From the NCBI RefSeq assembly GCF_040054535.1, contig NC_090785.1, forward strand, positions 12,252,501-12,316,500: DNA of 64,000 bases, written 5' to 3'. The stretch's first letter is position 1; the number at the start of each line of letters is the position of its first letter. A program made the position numbers and the translations under genes. The notes beneath the pieces were generated by a model, which saw only the letters and a program-made list of their open reading frames with translations, was not told where the DNA came from and ran no database searches. This stretch comes from Antennarius striatus. Its lineage: Eukaryota > Chordata > Actinopteri > Lophiiformes > Antennariidae. Positions 14,834 through 28,178 of the stretch are shown piece by piece.

Positions 14834-17800
14834 CGAGGCATGCTTTCCCTCTCATTGCCTGTAACAGGTGTGTGGGGGAAGGAAATGGTAAGCTGATCCA
14901 GCCATGAAGACCCACTCCTTCTCTCTTGCCAAAAACATCCTCTGGACCAGTGCTCTCCTTCATCTCCTGAGGGGTAACTTCCAATCAGAGCGGCAGATCA
15001 ATACACCTTAGCCTCAGGATATGAGGCTCTAAAGCTAACTAGAAGCACTTAAGGAGAGGGGAGGCCGTATCGACTGCAAAGAGTTAATGGGATCTTGTGC
15101 TCTGGCTGAGCTTTTATGAGATTGGAAATGTGTAACTCACTTAATTGATACAAATTGGTAACACATCTGCAAACTTGAATGCTGCTGAGGATTTAACAAC
15201 TATTCTGCGGTCTAATGCCCTGTGTTCCTAAGCTTTAATTTTTTTTTTTTAAAGTGAAATAAGGCTGAGTATGATAACAAGAGTTCCACAGTGGGAGGAC
15301 AGCACAGCGCCGCAATTACTAAGTGCTGCATTAGATGACCAGAGAGAAAACAACGAGAGGTCTTTTATCTGTGCTACAAGTGAATACTCAATGTGATAAG
15401 GTTCAACATGCCATGACATCTTTGCTCCAAAATCAATTATTCAGCATCTCCTTTTCTAACCTTTTAATTATACATCAATGTAAAAATAACAAGGGGAAGG
15501 GAAGCCTGTGCTTCTGCTCCAAAAGGTCATAACAATGAAACAGGACGGGGGAACTTTCACCTTTAGGAAATGACTGGAAAGGACGGAAGTGGTGATGACC
15601 TTCGGGCTGTTTTGCCTGGATGTGTCCCCCTCACCCACTGTGTGATCAGAGATAAAAGGGTTAACTGAAACCCTGGTCTATAGCTGCGCGCTTACATTAT
15701 TCAACAGCTTGTTACAACAGCTTGCTCCCTGATGTCACCCACAGGGAGACAAGAGTTGGCGACGCCATGGAGGGAAGAGTAGCGACGAATAACCAGATTA
15801 AAAGCAAGGAATTAAGGGGAACCGTAGAATTTAATGAAGGGAGAAAGAAGAATTTTAGAATTGAAGGTGGCAGGGATGGAAAATAAAATGAGTTATGGAA
15901 AAACAGGGGATTGTGAGAATGAAAAAAATGTACTGATTAAAGGGAAGGATGAGAAAGTGGTGACAGATATCAAGAGAGCACAGGTGGATGGAAGACGAGG
16001 GATGTCAGTCCAAGCCTGCCTGTTGCCAGGGAAGCGATCTGAAACATTTATAGACATTTAACATTTAACCTTTGACCACATATCTTATTTGTTAGCTTAA
16101 CAGCAGATTGTTGCGGAAAATGTTTTATTTCTAGTCTGACAATGCTATGGCAGGAAATGCCAGAGCACATTTACTTTCATCAGACATGCAGTTACACATA
16201 TTTGTAATTAGAAGGAGTTTAATAATTTTAAGAAAATAAGGTTTTAATCCACTTTTTCCCATCTCACAAACTTCAGTAGTATATTAGCTGATAGTATATT
16301 GAAAAAAGTAAGACTGCAGTCACAACTGGCCTTCGACTATTTGGACTATGTAAAAATCCTTGCAAAACTATATCAATCAAATGTGTGCCAAACTGACAGC
16401 AACCATGTTTGGGGAGTGTCCCGTTTATAGTCCCAGACTTGAACCACAGCACAGTGAGCGCGCTCCTTTGTTCATTAATTGATTGGTCTCCCCTGCCGGG
16501 CCTCAGTAACTAGGTTACACAGATCCATGAAAGGAAGAGGATTGGCCCCCCGGTGAAAGGCTGAGGATAGATAGATGACTTCGGGACACAAATCCGAGTG
16601 TTAATATAACTAATGGAGTGAGGACGACAGTAACTTTATTGAAATCACCCTCATCTAATTAGAGCCAGCAGCTGATGAGAGCACAGAAGGACGGGAGGGA
16701 AGGATTACATTATGCAAGGGTGAAGTCACCGTTGTATCAACTGAGTGGGCGAGGCTGCAGAAAGGTAAAGTTTGTGAGAGGGAGGGCGAGAGGAAGGGAG
16801 AGATGAGGATGACGTTATCGAGATCTCTCTCAAAGCCACACTCACCAAAACTTATAACATCACAGTCTGCTGGCTCTCAGTGTTTTTCCCTGATACACTG
16901 AAATAAGTGAAGAGCAGAGGTTGTGAAGAATCTTTGTGGAGGTCACAGAGACAAACGTTTTTGTTCCACACCAAATCATCAGGCTAAATGTCATTTGAGA
17001 CGGCTGAAACAAAAATGTGCTGGCTTTGTTGTGACATGAAGGCAGTAAAGGTAACCGTTTTTACTCCCTGGTGACGATTAACCTCATATTTCTCTTTAAG
17101 CAGTTCTGGGATTAGCATGGAGAAAAACTTGTCCTTTAAGTAAGTAAAATACAGTATAATGATAAATATCAGTAACATGAAAAATGTTAGACCAAAAAAA
17201 TGGCGGAATCTGTTTCATTTTTTTCTCTATATTTACTTTGTGCTGGTTGGTTTTGATTTTTGTGACTCGTCATTTTTTCCCAATGTGTGTGAACCAAAAC
17301 AATGTTTTGTTAATTAGTTTTGGTCAGAAAATAAGCAACTAAAGAGCTTTTAAGTATTGGAAGAAAACTGGCACCATGCAAACTTCTGAACAAGTGGGCT
17401 TACCTCAAGCCACCATGGTCAACAAAACCCTAACTACCAGCCAATGTCGCACACAAAGTTACACATGGACTATTTGGGAATTCATTGCAATCCAGACGAC
17501 ATGACAAATCCTACAAGTTGGAAGTACAAACCACAGTAAATGAGAAAACATAAAATAAATAAAATCCCCCGGACCACCAGGACTCAAAATTTACAATTAA
17601 AAGAAACATGAAAAGTTCAATACAAGCAGTAAATATATACAAGCAACAGGGAGGCAGACATTGTGGACCCTCTCTGACGGCACAGGGTGCAACAGCTGAG
17701 CCCACGGAGGGTCAGCATCTGTCCCACATACCACAGAGGATACAAGTTTCCACATGAACTTTATCCATCATGTGACACGCCTGATCTCCTGCCACCAGAA

Positions 17801-19964
17801 GAGATGGACACGGTGACATCATCAATCTGGTGGATAGAAGCGATGCATTTGTTGTCCACCTGTATTGTGGTATGTACATGGTGGGATTAACAGAGTGGCT
17901 ATCACTGAATAACAATCCAAAAACTAGATCTCAGGAAGCCTTTAAGAGATATCCGACATGACGCTGCAAAATATAATTACTGGCATCTTACTTCTCAGCC
18001 AGAGTGGTGTCTGGAAGGCTCGTAGAATAAACTTATATATTATTTGATCACTGAAGGATGGCAGCCCTAATTATGAGTCTGAAGACCCTGAGGTGTAGAA
18101 CACTTGACCATTCCTCACAAAGGATGACCAGGTCACATGAGGAGAGTGGCGATGAGGTTAATATTACAGTCAACAGTAGCTAGAAGGAGAGAGGCAATGA
18201 AACAGAGGAGCTGAGGATTTCACTTGTCTTCCATTAGACGATAAATAGCTACTTGGCCGATCGCGAGGCAAAAAGAAGACTAACTCCTTCCACCGCTAAT
18301 GATGTTGTCTATAAAACCTTTATCTCTAATTTATTACTTTTGATTTTCTCACAGTGAGGGTCAAAGCTTTTTCTTCTTTCTTTCTGATTTAGTGCCAGTG
18401 CTTCAGGTTCTGAGCATCCAAACCTACTGACAGTCTCCCTCAGGGAAGTAAAAAGAAACAAAACAGAACTGCTGTACCAGTGCCATGTATGTGATTTCAG
18501 ATTATAATACTTTAAATTCAGACTCTGCAAACCTGGTCATTTGAAGGGCAAATGTGAGGTTGTCACTGTTACAGATGTGCCACGAAAGCAGATGCTGTCA
18601 TTCTGTCATGTTGTAAATCTATATTTTGAAATAACTCATTCATTCACGTATTCATTCAATCACTAAAAAAAATCTGAATAAAGTTTTCTTTTATTTGGAC
18701 TACTTCCTATATCCCTCCCCACTTGCCCCTCCACACAATGAAGCGTAAACATGTCTAATTAGCTGATTAGCTGTATCGTATCCCTTGATGATGCTGCCAT
18801 TTCCTCTCACTGGGGGATGACGAACTACCGCAACACTGATATCAAACACAAACAGGTGAAGAGTGAAACGTGAAGCATGTTGTCACTTCCCCCCAGATTC
18901 ATTAGAGCACACAGGAGATGACTTCATGGTAGACAGGCTGCTGCATCTGCAGCTTGGGGAGGCACTAAGCAGGTGTACCCGGCAACCCAGACAGTCTCTA
19001 TGGGCTGTGGTTAGAACTTGTCCTAGATTATACAACATGGACAGGTTTGCTGCTGGATGTGGAGACTATAAAAAGAGCTCAAAGGCTACATCTAATTAAA
19101 GATTGATTAGAGCCAAGCAGAGACTACCACAGCATCTCCAAACCATAGAAAAAAAACCTAATATTCAGACTTTTTACTTCATGTAACCTAATTACAGTAG
19201 ATGAACTTATCAGATTTTAATTTTAATTGAATGTGAATGGATTACTTCAGTCAGTAAAAATCCATCAGGCCAGTGTTACAGCTATCATGACTGAGTGGAG
19301 ATAGCTCTACACTGGCCTGCTACAGCTACCTCGAGTCAATTAATTCAGATAGGAGATAGGAGTCGATAAATTCATAAAAAATGAATTCCTCATTCTACAT
19401 CAATATTCCGCCGATCCACCAAACATTTCTGAGCAGCTGAGGGTTGTCAGTTTTTAGTTTTAAGGTGAAAGTCAAATAAAATGAATTACTCTTTCAATGT
19501 CATCCAACTCCTTCCCAAGACGTCTCAGGAGGGTGAAACCGAAGAAATTCAGGAAAGAGAAGTATCTGTAAAGAATGACGCAGAGCCTGCAGAAGACAAT
19601 CCATTGTTTCAAATGGATTCCAGATGTTCCAAACTTTTTGGCAACAGTTTCTTTTAGTCAGTCTTGGAGCTTTATAGTAGTTCCCATAAGCCAAGCCACC
19701 ACCCAAATGCAAGAAAATGTCTGGGTGTATGTCTTCTATTACAAGAAATATTTCAACAACCCCTGGGATTATTGGTCAGACACACAACCTGAGACAAATC
19801 TAAAGTTATCCAGTGGTCCACACACCAATAAATAATGCCAAGAAAACATTTCTATTGGACCATAAGTATTTGCCATGTCAAGCATTTTTGTATCTCATTA
19901 CACAGATTCAACTAATACTCATGAGGCACAGAAAATAAAATATGGCTGTATAAATATTCCACCA

Positions 19965-20125
19965 TCATCCATTCGCCCATCGTCTATATCCAGATGCCAT
20001 TAGGCTAGAGGCAGGGTACACCCACATGGTCGGCGCAAAGACAGGCAAACAAATTCTCCACATGTTTTTGAACTGTGGGAAGAAGAAGAACCCGCACAGA
20101 CACAAGGAGAATAAACTCTACAGAA
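19965..20125 (-). repeat. Degenerate 3'-half copy of the tRNA-derived SINE
   Basis: Begins with a CATCCATTCGCCCATC-like tail and runs through GTTTTTGAACTGTGGGAAG to GAGAATAAACTC. This is the reverse complement of the body of the SINE seen at 26913, diverged and without the tRNA-like head. Confidence 0.6.
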
Positions 20126-23100
20126 GGGCATAATTTTTCATCTAGATGCAAACTGAAGAGGAGCACCCAATCATTAAATATAAAAACATAGATCTAGAAC
20201 CACTCTCACTAATTACCGACTGTACATACAGACATTACAGAGGACATCAAATTGTTTGGGAACATTCAGTTTCTAAACATAAGGAATAATTGAACCATTA
20301 AATAAAATGTTAGTCTTGACCATGTCTCTATATTTTTCTGATTACAATCTGTAGGAAACACAAAAAAATTATATTTGTGCACATGTATACTTTCAAAAAT
20401 AACATATACGTAGTGTCTTGAATGACAGGTGTGCCCTGACGTACTTTGCAGCAAGTCCTGCCAAGTACTAAAATATCTGCGTCAACCTTCAAAGTTCATG
20501 TTGCTGAATGTGGGTGTGACGTTTTCATTTAGGCCATCAGACTACCTAAAAGGTTTCCTGGCAGAGAAAACTGTTTTTCACTGCAGAAAACGTAAAGACA
20601 GAGAGGAAGACAAAAGATATCCTTAGGGATAAATATGCTGTCAGTTGAAATTAGAGCCCACACCAGATATTTACAGCTTTCTGCAAATCGTAAGCTCACG
20701 AAGGACTGTCAGGCAAGACAAAGTAAACAACATGCTTACTAGCATCTCACACCCCGACGCTATCCAGGCCTGTCAATCACAGGGATCAAGCTAATGTCGA
20801 CAATCAATGTGGATGAAAGAAGGCTGCCTGTGCAGGAGCTCAGCAAGTAGCTGCACCACATGAGCAAAACAAAAGAAGAAGAAAAACAACAATTAATTCC
20901 CAAAGAATTTATTTAATACGGAACGAAACAAAGAACATGGTGCTCAGGTAATTGAGACGTTCTCCTCAAAGCGCTGCAGCAATTCAGTGATAGCATGAGG
21001 ACAAAGGGGAAAAAAATGATGCAATGGAAGAAAAAGAGATGGGAAATCTGCCATTGAACACAACTGAGGAATGAAGAGAGAAGAGAAGAAAACACACATA
21101 GGGGAAAACAAGAGAGCAAGAACAGAAGAACTCTTACAAAAGACAACAGAATTTAGTCAGAACACAGTGGAGCCGAGCACAACATACCAGAACAGGCTGT
21201 AATTGTGTTGTGCAGGACTGACCCCAGCGCATCCCAGCAGGCATTGCATGATGAATGGGCCTGCCCATGACTACATTCCTTCTGCTCCTCATTCTCTCAT
21301 GCTCTTTTCACTCCCTCTTTTCTATGTTGCCACCACTCGCCCTCCTTCTGTCCCTCCCTTTGCTCCACTCCTTTCCTCAAATTCACACTATTCATTCACA
21401 CAAGATTAATTTGCATTCAGTGCACTTAGTTCTCATATTGTACTCTGACACAATGACACATTACAATGCCATACACAACTATTAAACATATAGCCTAGCC
21501 TGACTGATGAGGCTTCCGCTGTGATATAAAATAAAAATGTGCACAGCAAGACATACAAGGGTACAGCTTGATCAGCTAGGAACACAGAGGCTCCGACACA
21601 TGAGTCAAGGCAGAATCATTAAAGGAACGAAGTTAGATAACCTCGATTAATGATTCACTAGACCCAAACTAATAAACTGGGTCAGACTGTGTTAGCAGCA
21701 GTAGCAACAGCGGAGAGACCTTTAAGTTGGGCTGCAGGAGAAGGTGCATCAGGCGAGCGCGACACAAGGGGAGAGGAAGAAAAAGAAAATTAAAAAAGCC
21801 ACAGTGGTGTTTGTGTTACTCCACTATAAACCCTGAGGATAGAGACAGTAATGCATAGGAAATTGCCCCCCCCCCCCAGCTTTCTTTGCTCCCGTTCTCC
21901 TACTACGCTCCACAGCGGCCACGTCCAGGGGGAGCAAATTTAATTTGCGACACCTTCTCTCGCCATCAGACTTTCTGCCTGGAGACAACTGAAATGGATT
22001 CTGGAAGTTAAAAAGAAGGGTGAAATAAAGAAATAAAACAAGACCCCCAGAGGAAGGCGTCACAGACAATAGCACAGAGGTTGGCAAGGAGAAATGAGAG
22101 CATAGTTTGAGGCGAGTGGAGGGGGTGTGGGTACGGTACTTCATGTGGGCCAGATATCAACTGTTTGATTATCATACACCAACTCAGCGGCCTGACTGCA
22201 GGGTTACTCAAATAATCAGACTGGTGGTGCTTTAGCAGCCATTGCTGATGTGACCATGTCCAAATGAGTAGGTCACTCTGGGGTTAACCATCCAAGACCA
22301 CACCCTGGTTTGTTGCCTGAGGTTTGTGGTGGATGTGTGTCTATGTGACTTCCTTAGGTGCACCTTGGGCTCTTTCTCAACACAAGGGTCCTTTGAAATC
22401 ACAAAAGAGAGCAGGCCTGTGTGCAGGAGGCAAGAGGGAGACGGTGTGGACAATGAGGACAGGAGAGGTTGTGGACTATAAGGGAGTCACATTTCTTCCC
22501 TCCAGCTTGCCACATAAACACTTTGAGGATTCAACAGCAAAGCTACAGTCTCGAGAACTTGAACGAGAATGTCTACCTTGCTGGAGGAAATCAGAGGTGA
22601 TGGTGGATTAAAAGGAAAGTAAGAAACACAATCTTAAAGGCATCTGGCTTGCTGACTGACTGGCCTCAACACGATGTTGTGCGATATCTGGAATCTATCG
22701 GATTTTTGAGTGGAGTTTATCCAATGCAAAGTCCGCTAAAAGAAAAAAGTGGCCTTCGCCCTGGTCCATTGACAGCCAATGAGCTCTGGTTGAGATATAG
22801 CAGAGTTGGGCTATTAAAGAAAGAAAACAAACAGACCTCTGGCCAGACATGCATGCCTCAGCTCTGACTCCTGTGTCCCATTCACCAAACATATCTGGCC
22901 ACTTAACACTTCACAGAAGAGGTAGGCTGCTGTTTGTGTTTGCAGTCTTGCACTCCCCACTATGGCTCCTTTATTATGCATTCTCTGTAGGGACTAAATG
23001 CTCGCAGCTATAGTAAATCCCTCGTGATAACAGCCAGCCGTTACACCAACTGACCGTCACAACCGGCCCCATTCAAAGCTGCCCCTTATGAATAAAACTG

Positions 23101-24299
23101 GCCAAAAACAAAGCTCATTCATCCTGCTGTCATCTGCAGGCTCCAGCTAGCTCTCTAGCTGCCCCAGCTGCATCTCGACAGACTTTTAGGGTTGCCAACA
23201 CCTGTCCTGAGACAGGGACAGATGCAAACATACACAAAAACACTCACACCTCACCATCAGTAAGAACAGATGAAAGACAGCAGGCTGGGTAGACACGGCA
23301 CTGTCTCGGATCAGCAGAGGGATATGCTTGGAGCTGCCAACATCTAAACCTCAGGTTGCCACTATCACAATTCTTTCCACTTCAGCAATTCAAAATGGAG
23401 AAGAGATATGCTATCAGCTGTGGTCAGTTCATTACGGGGGACTCTGAAGGCCTCCAAAAAATGTAATGAATTGAAATGGAGATCACCTATAGCCCTCACG
23501 GTGCACTCATAGTTTCCACCCAAAGATTGAGCTAGATAGGAGAGCTGAACAGTTTAGAGATAGTGCATGCCACAAAGCTCCTTTTTTGCCACAAAACTCC
23601 TTTGCAGTGAAGACCAAATACATTCACAGATGGGAGCTGACTGGACACCAGATGACTTGCTGTGATGTGGTGGCGTGAGCCACTCTTGGGCTATGAGAAG
23701 TGGGTGTGAGGTAAAAAAGCACTGTATCTGGACAATGAACAGACAGGCCATATCACAGACTGAGCTCCAGGGTGTGACACATGCATCCCAAAAATCTGTC
23801 AAGAGCGACTACATTCTTTCATTGGCTGCTCTTTTGAAGCCGAAACAAATGCCTCTCAGAGTTTTCCCAAACACCACCCAAATCACTGTACAACAAATGC
23901 ATCCCAGGAAGAGTTGTACGACAGATGGATGAAATCAAGAGAGGAAAGCCATGACTGGATTATTTTATAGTTAATATGAACAATGGGAGTAGTAAAAATT
24001 TGGTCATTTGATGGCAGCACACACAGGATTGGACCAGTTCCTACACATGTAACATGTGGGAGCTGTTTGTTTGAGTCATGTGTCCCTCTTTGAGGAGATA
24101 ATACGATAAGAGAACAGCAGCAAGACTTTGGGTTCATAATGCTTTTGACTCACATCTAACTTGCCTACTTCTCCCTTCTTTCTCAACCATGTGGCTTTTT
24201 GTGTCAGGTAGAAACAACAGAGATGGAGGGCAGCAATTAAAATGAAATACAACAACAGCATGGTCCTAGACCTGCTGAGAATACAGGTCTCTTGTGTGT

Positions 24300-25222
24300 T
24301 CCCAGGGTTAAAAAGAAGTCAGCTGGCCAGAGGGCCTTCTCCTGTCGTGCACCTTTCCTGTGGAATAATCTCCCTATAGATATTGGAAAGTCTGAATCTG
24401 TAGATATCTTTAAATCTAGACTCAAAACGTATCTGCTCTCTCTGACATATAACTAATATTGGGGGGTGGGGCAGTGTCAATGTTTAGGTTTAGCCTAGTC
24501 CTGCCGACGAGCCGTAAGATTTCTTAGTTAGGCCCCCGCCTCCCATTAATCCTCTGCCATTCTGGTCCCTTTAGCACCACTCTTGCCCCTGTTCTCTCTA
24601 TCTCTCTCCCTCCCTCTCCTGTTCTCTCTCTCTCAGGCCTTTGTGTGGTGGATCATCGGCAATCGGCTACCTCTGTCTGCTTCCTTGGCTGGCGATATCA
24701 AAAGCTACACAATGGACCTGTTTCACCATCCACTAGGGGAGTCTGGTTCCATCTCATTTGGTTCAGCTGTGGTTTTTGGGTTTTGGCGGGGGGGAATCAC
24801 ACACTGTAACTTTTTTGAGAACAATGACTTAGGCATTATTTGGTCTGTCCTCAGAGTGGTGCATCCTCGGCAATTGGTGACCTCTGTGTGCTTTATCGGC
24901 CGGTGGTGGCTCGCTCTACTGGATGGATCAGCATGCCTCTGTCATACATTTATTATTGTTATTGTTACTGTCATTGTTATTATTACTGTGTTGTTGATCT
25001 GTACATGCGATATCTATTGCTTCGTCTGTCCACTCCTGGAAGAGGGGTCCCTCCTATGCAGTCTTCCTGAGGTTTCTCCCTGTTTTGGGGGGAGTTGCTC
25101 CTTTTCCGATGTGAGGGTCATACTGCTCGCAGTGCACAAAGGTCAGAGGGATATCTTCCATGTGCAGATTGTAAAGCCCTTTGAGACATTGTTTGTGAAT
25201 CTGGGCTATACAAGAATAAATA
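24300..25222 (+). mobile_element. LINE 3' fragment (L2/CR1/Rex1-like): reverse transcriptase C-terminus plus 3' UTR
   Basis: Positions about 24309-24455 read in one frame as a C-terminal tail typical of L2/CR1-group reverse transcriptases (SAGQRAFSCRAPFLWNNLPI, then FKSRLKTYLLSL and a stop). About 770 bp of 3' UTR-like sequence follows, ending in GAATAAATAAACTTGAG. The upstream RT domain is missing, as in the 5'-truncated copies usual for LINEs. A 263-aa open frame in this 3' UTR (24583-25374) has no family signature and is judged fortuitous. The clade is uncertain. Confidence 0.7.
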
Positions 25223-25787
25223 AACTTGAGATATTAATAATCATAACCTTGGGTAAGGAATGCCAGGTTATTGTGGACAATGACCAACGCTGTGGATCAG
25301 GTGAAATACTGTATCGACCAGTGCCTGAAACAGGTGGAGGACAAACTGTGGTGGAGCAAAGACCGCAGAGGTAACAGCCAGAGTAGATGGGAGAAGTATG
25401 AGTATTCAGCTGAAACCATCCAATGAGACCAGAGGATGACAGGTATCAGACATGCTTTGCCTTGGAAGCTACTATGGAGACTAATCTCGGGGTTTATACA
25501 GCTGATCCTGTTCCTCAAGCTCTGACCCTGGGTGATGAGACATCCACACAAACAGCCATATTAGCTGAATGCAGTGAAAGAAAATCTCATTAAAATGTAA
25601 AAACATGAAACCAGAGATAAAAGTAATCACTCTGCAAAACAATCACAATAAAAATGGGTCTATACTCGGCAGACTGATAGAAGTCTTGAAAGAAGACTGT
25701 GGCTGGACAGCATTGAGGCTCTGACAGAAGCGCTCGCATTCTGTGCTCCTTATGTTACCCCACAATCAGCACAAGTGTGTCATGAGT

Positions 25788-26640
25788 TACAAAAATATAA
25801 ATCAACAAAAATATAAACGCAACACTTTTGTTTTTGCTCCCATTTTTCATGAGATGGACTTAAAGATCTATAATTCATTCCAGATACCATTTCTTTCAAA
25901 CATTGTTCACAAATCTGTCTAAATGTGTGATAGTGAGCACTTCTGCATTGCTGAGATAATCCATCCCACCTCACAGGTGTGCCACATCAAGATGCTGATC
26001 TGACATCATGATTAGTGCACAGGTGTACCTTATACTGCCCACAATAAAAGGCCACTCTGAAATGTGCAGTTTTGTCTCACAGCAAAATGCCACAGATGCC
26101 ACAAGCATTGAGGGAGTGTGCAATTGGCATGCTGACAGCAGGAATGTCAACCAGATCTGTTGCTCGTGCATTGAATGTTCATTTATCCACCATAAGCCAT
26201 CTCCAAAGGCAGTACATCTAACCAGCCTCACAACCGCAGACAACATGTAACCACACCAGCCCAGGACCTCCACATCCAGCAGGTTCACCTCCAAGATCCT
26301 CTGAGACCAGCCGCTCAGACAGCTGCTGAAACAATTGGTTTGCAGAACCAAACAATTTATACACAAACTGTCAGAAACCGTCTCAGGGAAGCTCAACTGC
26401 ATGCTCGTCGTCCTCATCGGGGTCTTAACCTGACTCCAGATCGCCGCTGTAACAGACTTGAGTGGGCAAATGCTCACATTCACGGATGAATCTCGGTTTA
26501 CATTGTTCAGGGCAGATGGCAGACAGCATATGTGACGTCGTGTGGGTGAGCGCTTTGCTGATGTCAATGTTGTGGATCGAGTGGCCCATGGTGGTGGTGG
26601 GGTTACGGTATGGGCAGGCATCTGTTATGGACGAAGAACA
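25788..26640 (+). mobile_element. Tc1/mariner transposon relic
   Basis: The left end (AAAATATAAACGCAACACTT...) and the promoter-like stretch resemble the abundant fish Tc1-like families. From 26086 the frame reads a transposase N-terminus with a helix-turn-helix (RECAIGMLTAGMSTRSVARA, then LNVHLSTISHLQR). Downstream blocks (LRPAAQTAAETIG, TVRNRLREAQLHARRPHRG, LEWANAH, FTDESRF with the first catalytic Asp, [14 protein letters not shown]) are recognisable but separated by deletions and frame changes. A TGG-to-TGA stop falls after the FTDESRF block, and the element is cut off before the second catalytic residue and right terminal repeat. It is inactive. Confidence 0.85.
25788..26640 (+). pseudogene. 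Broken Tc1-like transposase
   Basis: This is the coding part of the relic above. The N-terminal DNA-binding segment is readable, about 15 codons appear deleted after HLQRQ, the segment before the catalytic FTDESRF is deleted, and an in-frame stop and 3' truncation follow. The 216-aa open frame on the opposite strand (25971-26621) is its antisense shadow. Confidence 0.75.
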
Positions 26641-26679
26641 ACTCTTATTTATTGTGTAATAATCTAATTGTAACATGTA

Positions 26680-26850
26680 TTTGCTGCATGTTTTGATGCA
26701 TTTTTATGCTTGATAACACATTTATGTCGGAATTTTGGGGGGCTTGGAATGGATTAGGGCATTTGCATGGAAAATGCATCTCTACTTACGAAATTTTCTA
26801 CTTACAAAATTTCTTGCAAAACCAATTAATTTCGTAAGTAGACTGTATAT
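26680..26850. repeat. Palindromic DNA-transposon end (MITE-like relic)
   Basis: A perfect 15-bp inverted repeat, TCTACTTACGAAATT at 26781-26795 and its complement at 26828-26842, surrounds an A/T-rich spacer with a partial third copy. The sequence resembles fish repeats ending in ...TTCGTAAGT. The outer limits are approximate. Confidence 0.55.
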
Positions 26851-26912
26851 CATCACTGTTCATGAATAAAATGATGATTTGGAATATTTTTATTTAACTA
26901 AATATTTGTTAG

Positions 26913-27273
26913 GCGGCACGGTGGCGCAGTGGTTAGCGCTGCTGCCTCACAACACGGCGGACCCGGGTTCGAGTCCCGCTCTGTGCGGAGTTCGCATGCT
27001 CTCCCCGTGTCTGCGTGGGTTCTCTCCGGGTTCTCCGGCTTCCTCCCACCTCCAAAAGCATGCGCTTCAGGTTGATTGGCCGGTCCCAAATTGACCATAG
27101 GAGTGAGTGTGTGAGTGAATGATTTGTTTGTTTCTATGTGGCTCCGCGGTGCACTGGCGTCGTGCCCGGAGTGTCCCCCGCCTCACGCCCTGAGACTGCC
27201 AGGATAGGCACTGGCTACCCCGCGACCTGCGTTAGCGGATTAAGCGGATATGGAAAATGAATGAATGAATGAA
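26913..27273 (+). mobile_element. tRNA-derived SINE, full length, with 14-bp target-site duplication
   Basis: The head contains a polymerase III box A-like motif (TGGCGCAGTGG, 26922-26932) and a box B (GGTTCGAGTCC, 26966-26976). A conserved fish body and a (GAAT)n tail follow. The copy is bounded by identical 14-bp repeats TAAATATTTGTTAG at 26899-26912 and 27274-27287, the mark of target-primed retrotransposition. It is the best-preserved of several copies in the window (34281, 50403, 62770, 19965). Confidence 0.9.
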
Positions 27274-28078
27274 TAAATATTTGTTAGTCTAGGTTTTAAA
27301 AAGACTGATGTCCTGATACTTCTTTTAAAATTACATTTAGAAGTCTTTCAGTTCTACATTATTGAAGTAGATTTTCATTTTCATATGTAATTTGCAATTC
27401 AATCCAATATGTCTCTCAATAGAATGCATTTAACCGCATTCACCTTCCATTACACATGCTATACATTATGTACACTGTCGATTACCATAGTTTACAACTG
27501 AAAGCATGCAGACACACATGGCCTCTGCAGCAGGTGATGGGATGTGTGTGAGATCCGTGGTGCTGCCACATGCAAGGCCAACACACAACTGGATAAATAT
27601 ATAGACACCCCCCCACCCACACAACCAGTCTGGCCTCAGCACTCAAATCATTGTGCCTCTCTACTTCTCCCTCTCTCTCTGACAAGGGAAGAAAGAAATG
27701 TAAGAAATAACCAACAGCAGTTACAAAGACGATAGGGTTAAAATATCCTGCAGTGAAGTAGTGAGTTCCAATTACTACTTCTCTCTTCATCTCTGAAAAT
27801 GGCTTCATTAACAGAGCAATGCCGAGAGTTTCCTTGCAGGGTGTATGAACACAATCAACCCTAGGGTCCGGCGGAATGGCAGGGGTGAAGTCCATTAACT
27901 TCTGACAACTTTTTTTTGACCACTAAATGAAAAGAGGGTTTTTTGTCTGTCGACAGTGTAAATAGGGTTTAGTTCAGGTTCTGAGGGCTGGGCTCTCCAC
28001 ACCAAGAATTAAATGAAGCCCATAGATTGGACTGCTGATACCACATCTCAGGTGTCAATCTGGACCCAGGTAAATTCA

Positions 28079-28079
28079 G

Positions 28080-28175
<96 letters not shown>
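28079..28175. repeat. (TG)n microsatellite
   Basis: Pure TG repeat of about 97 bp, the longest simple repeat in the window. Confidence 0.98.

Positions 28176-28178
<3 letters not shown>

Noticed and set aside
24583..25374. 263-aa open frame on the plus strand, the longest in the window
   Set aside because: It lies in the 3' UTR-like part of a LINE fragment, is made of low-complexity Ser/Leu and Ile/Val runs, and shows no domain.
25971..26621. 216-aa open frame on the minus strand
   Set aside because: It is the antisense shadow of the Tc1 transposase relic read on the plus strand.
26922..26976. Considered a functional tRNA gene (box A and box B present)
   Set aside because: No cloverleaf with a proper anticodon stem and acceptor stem. 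It is the head of a dispersed SINE, with matching copies elsewhere in the window.
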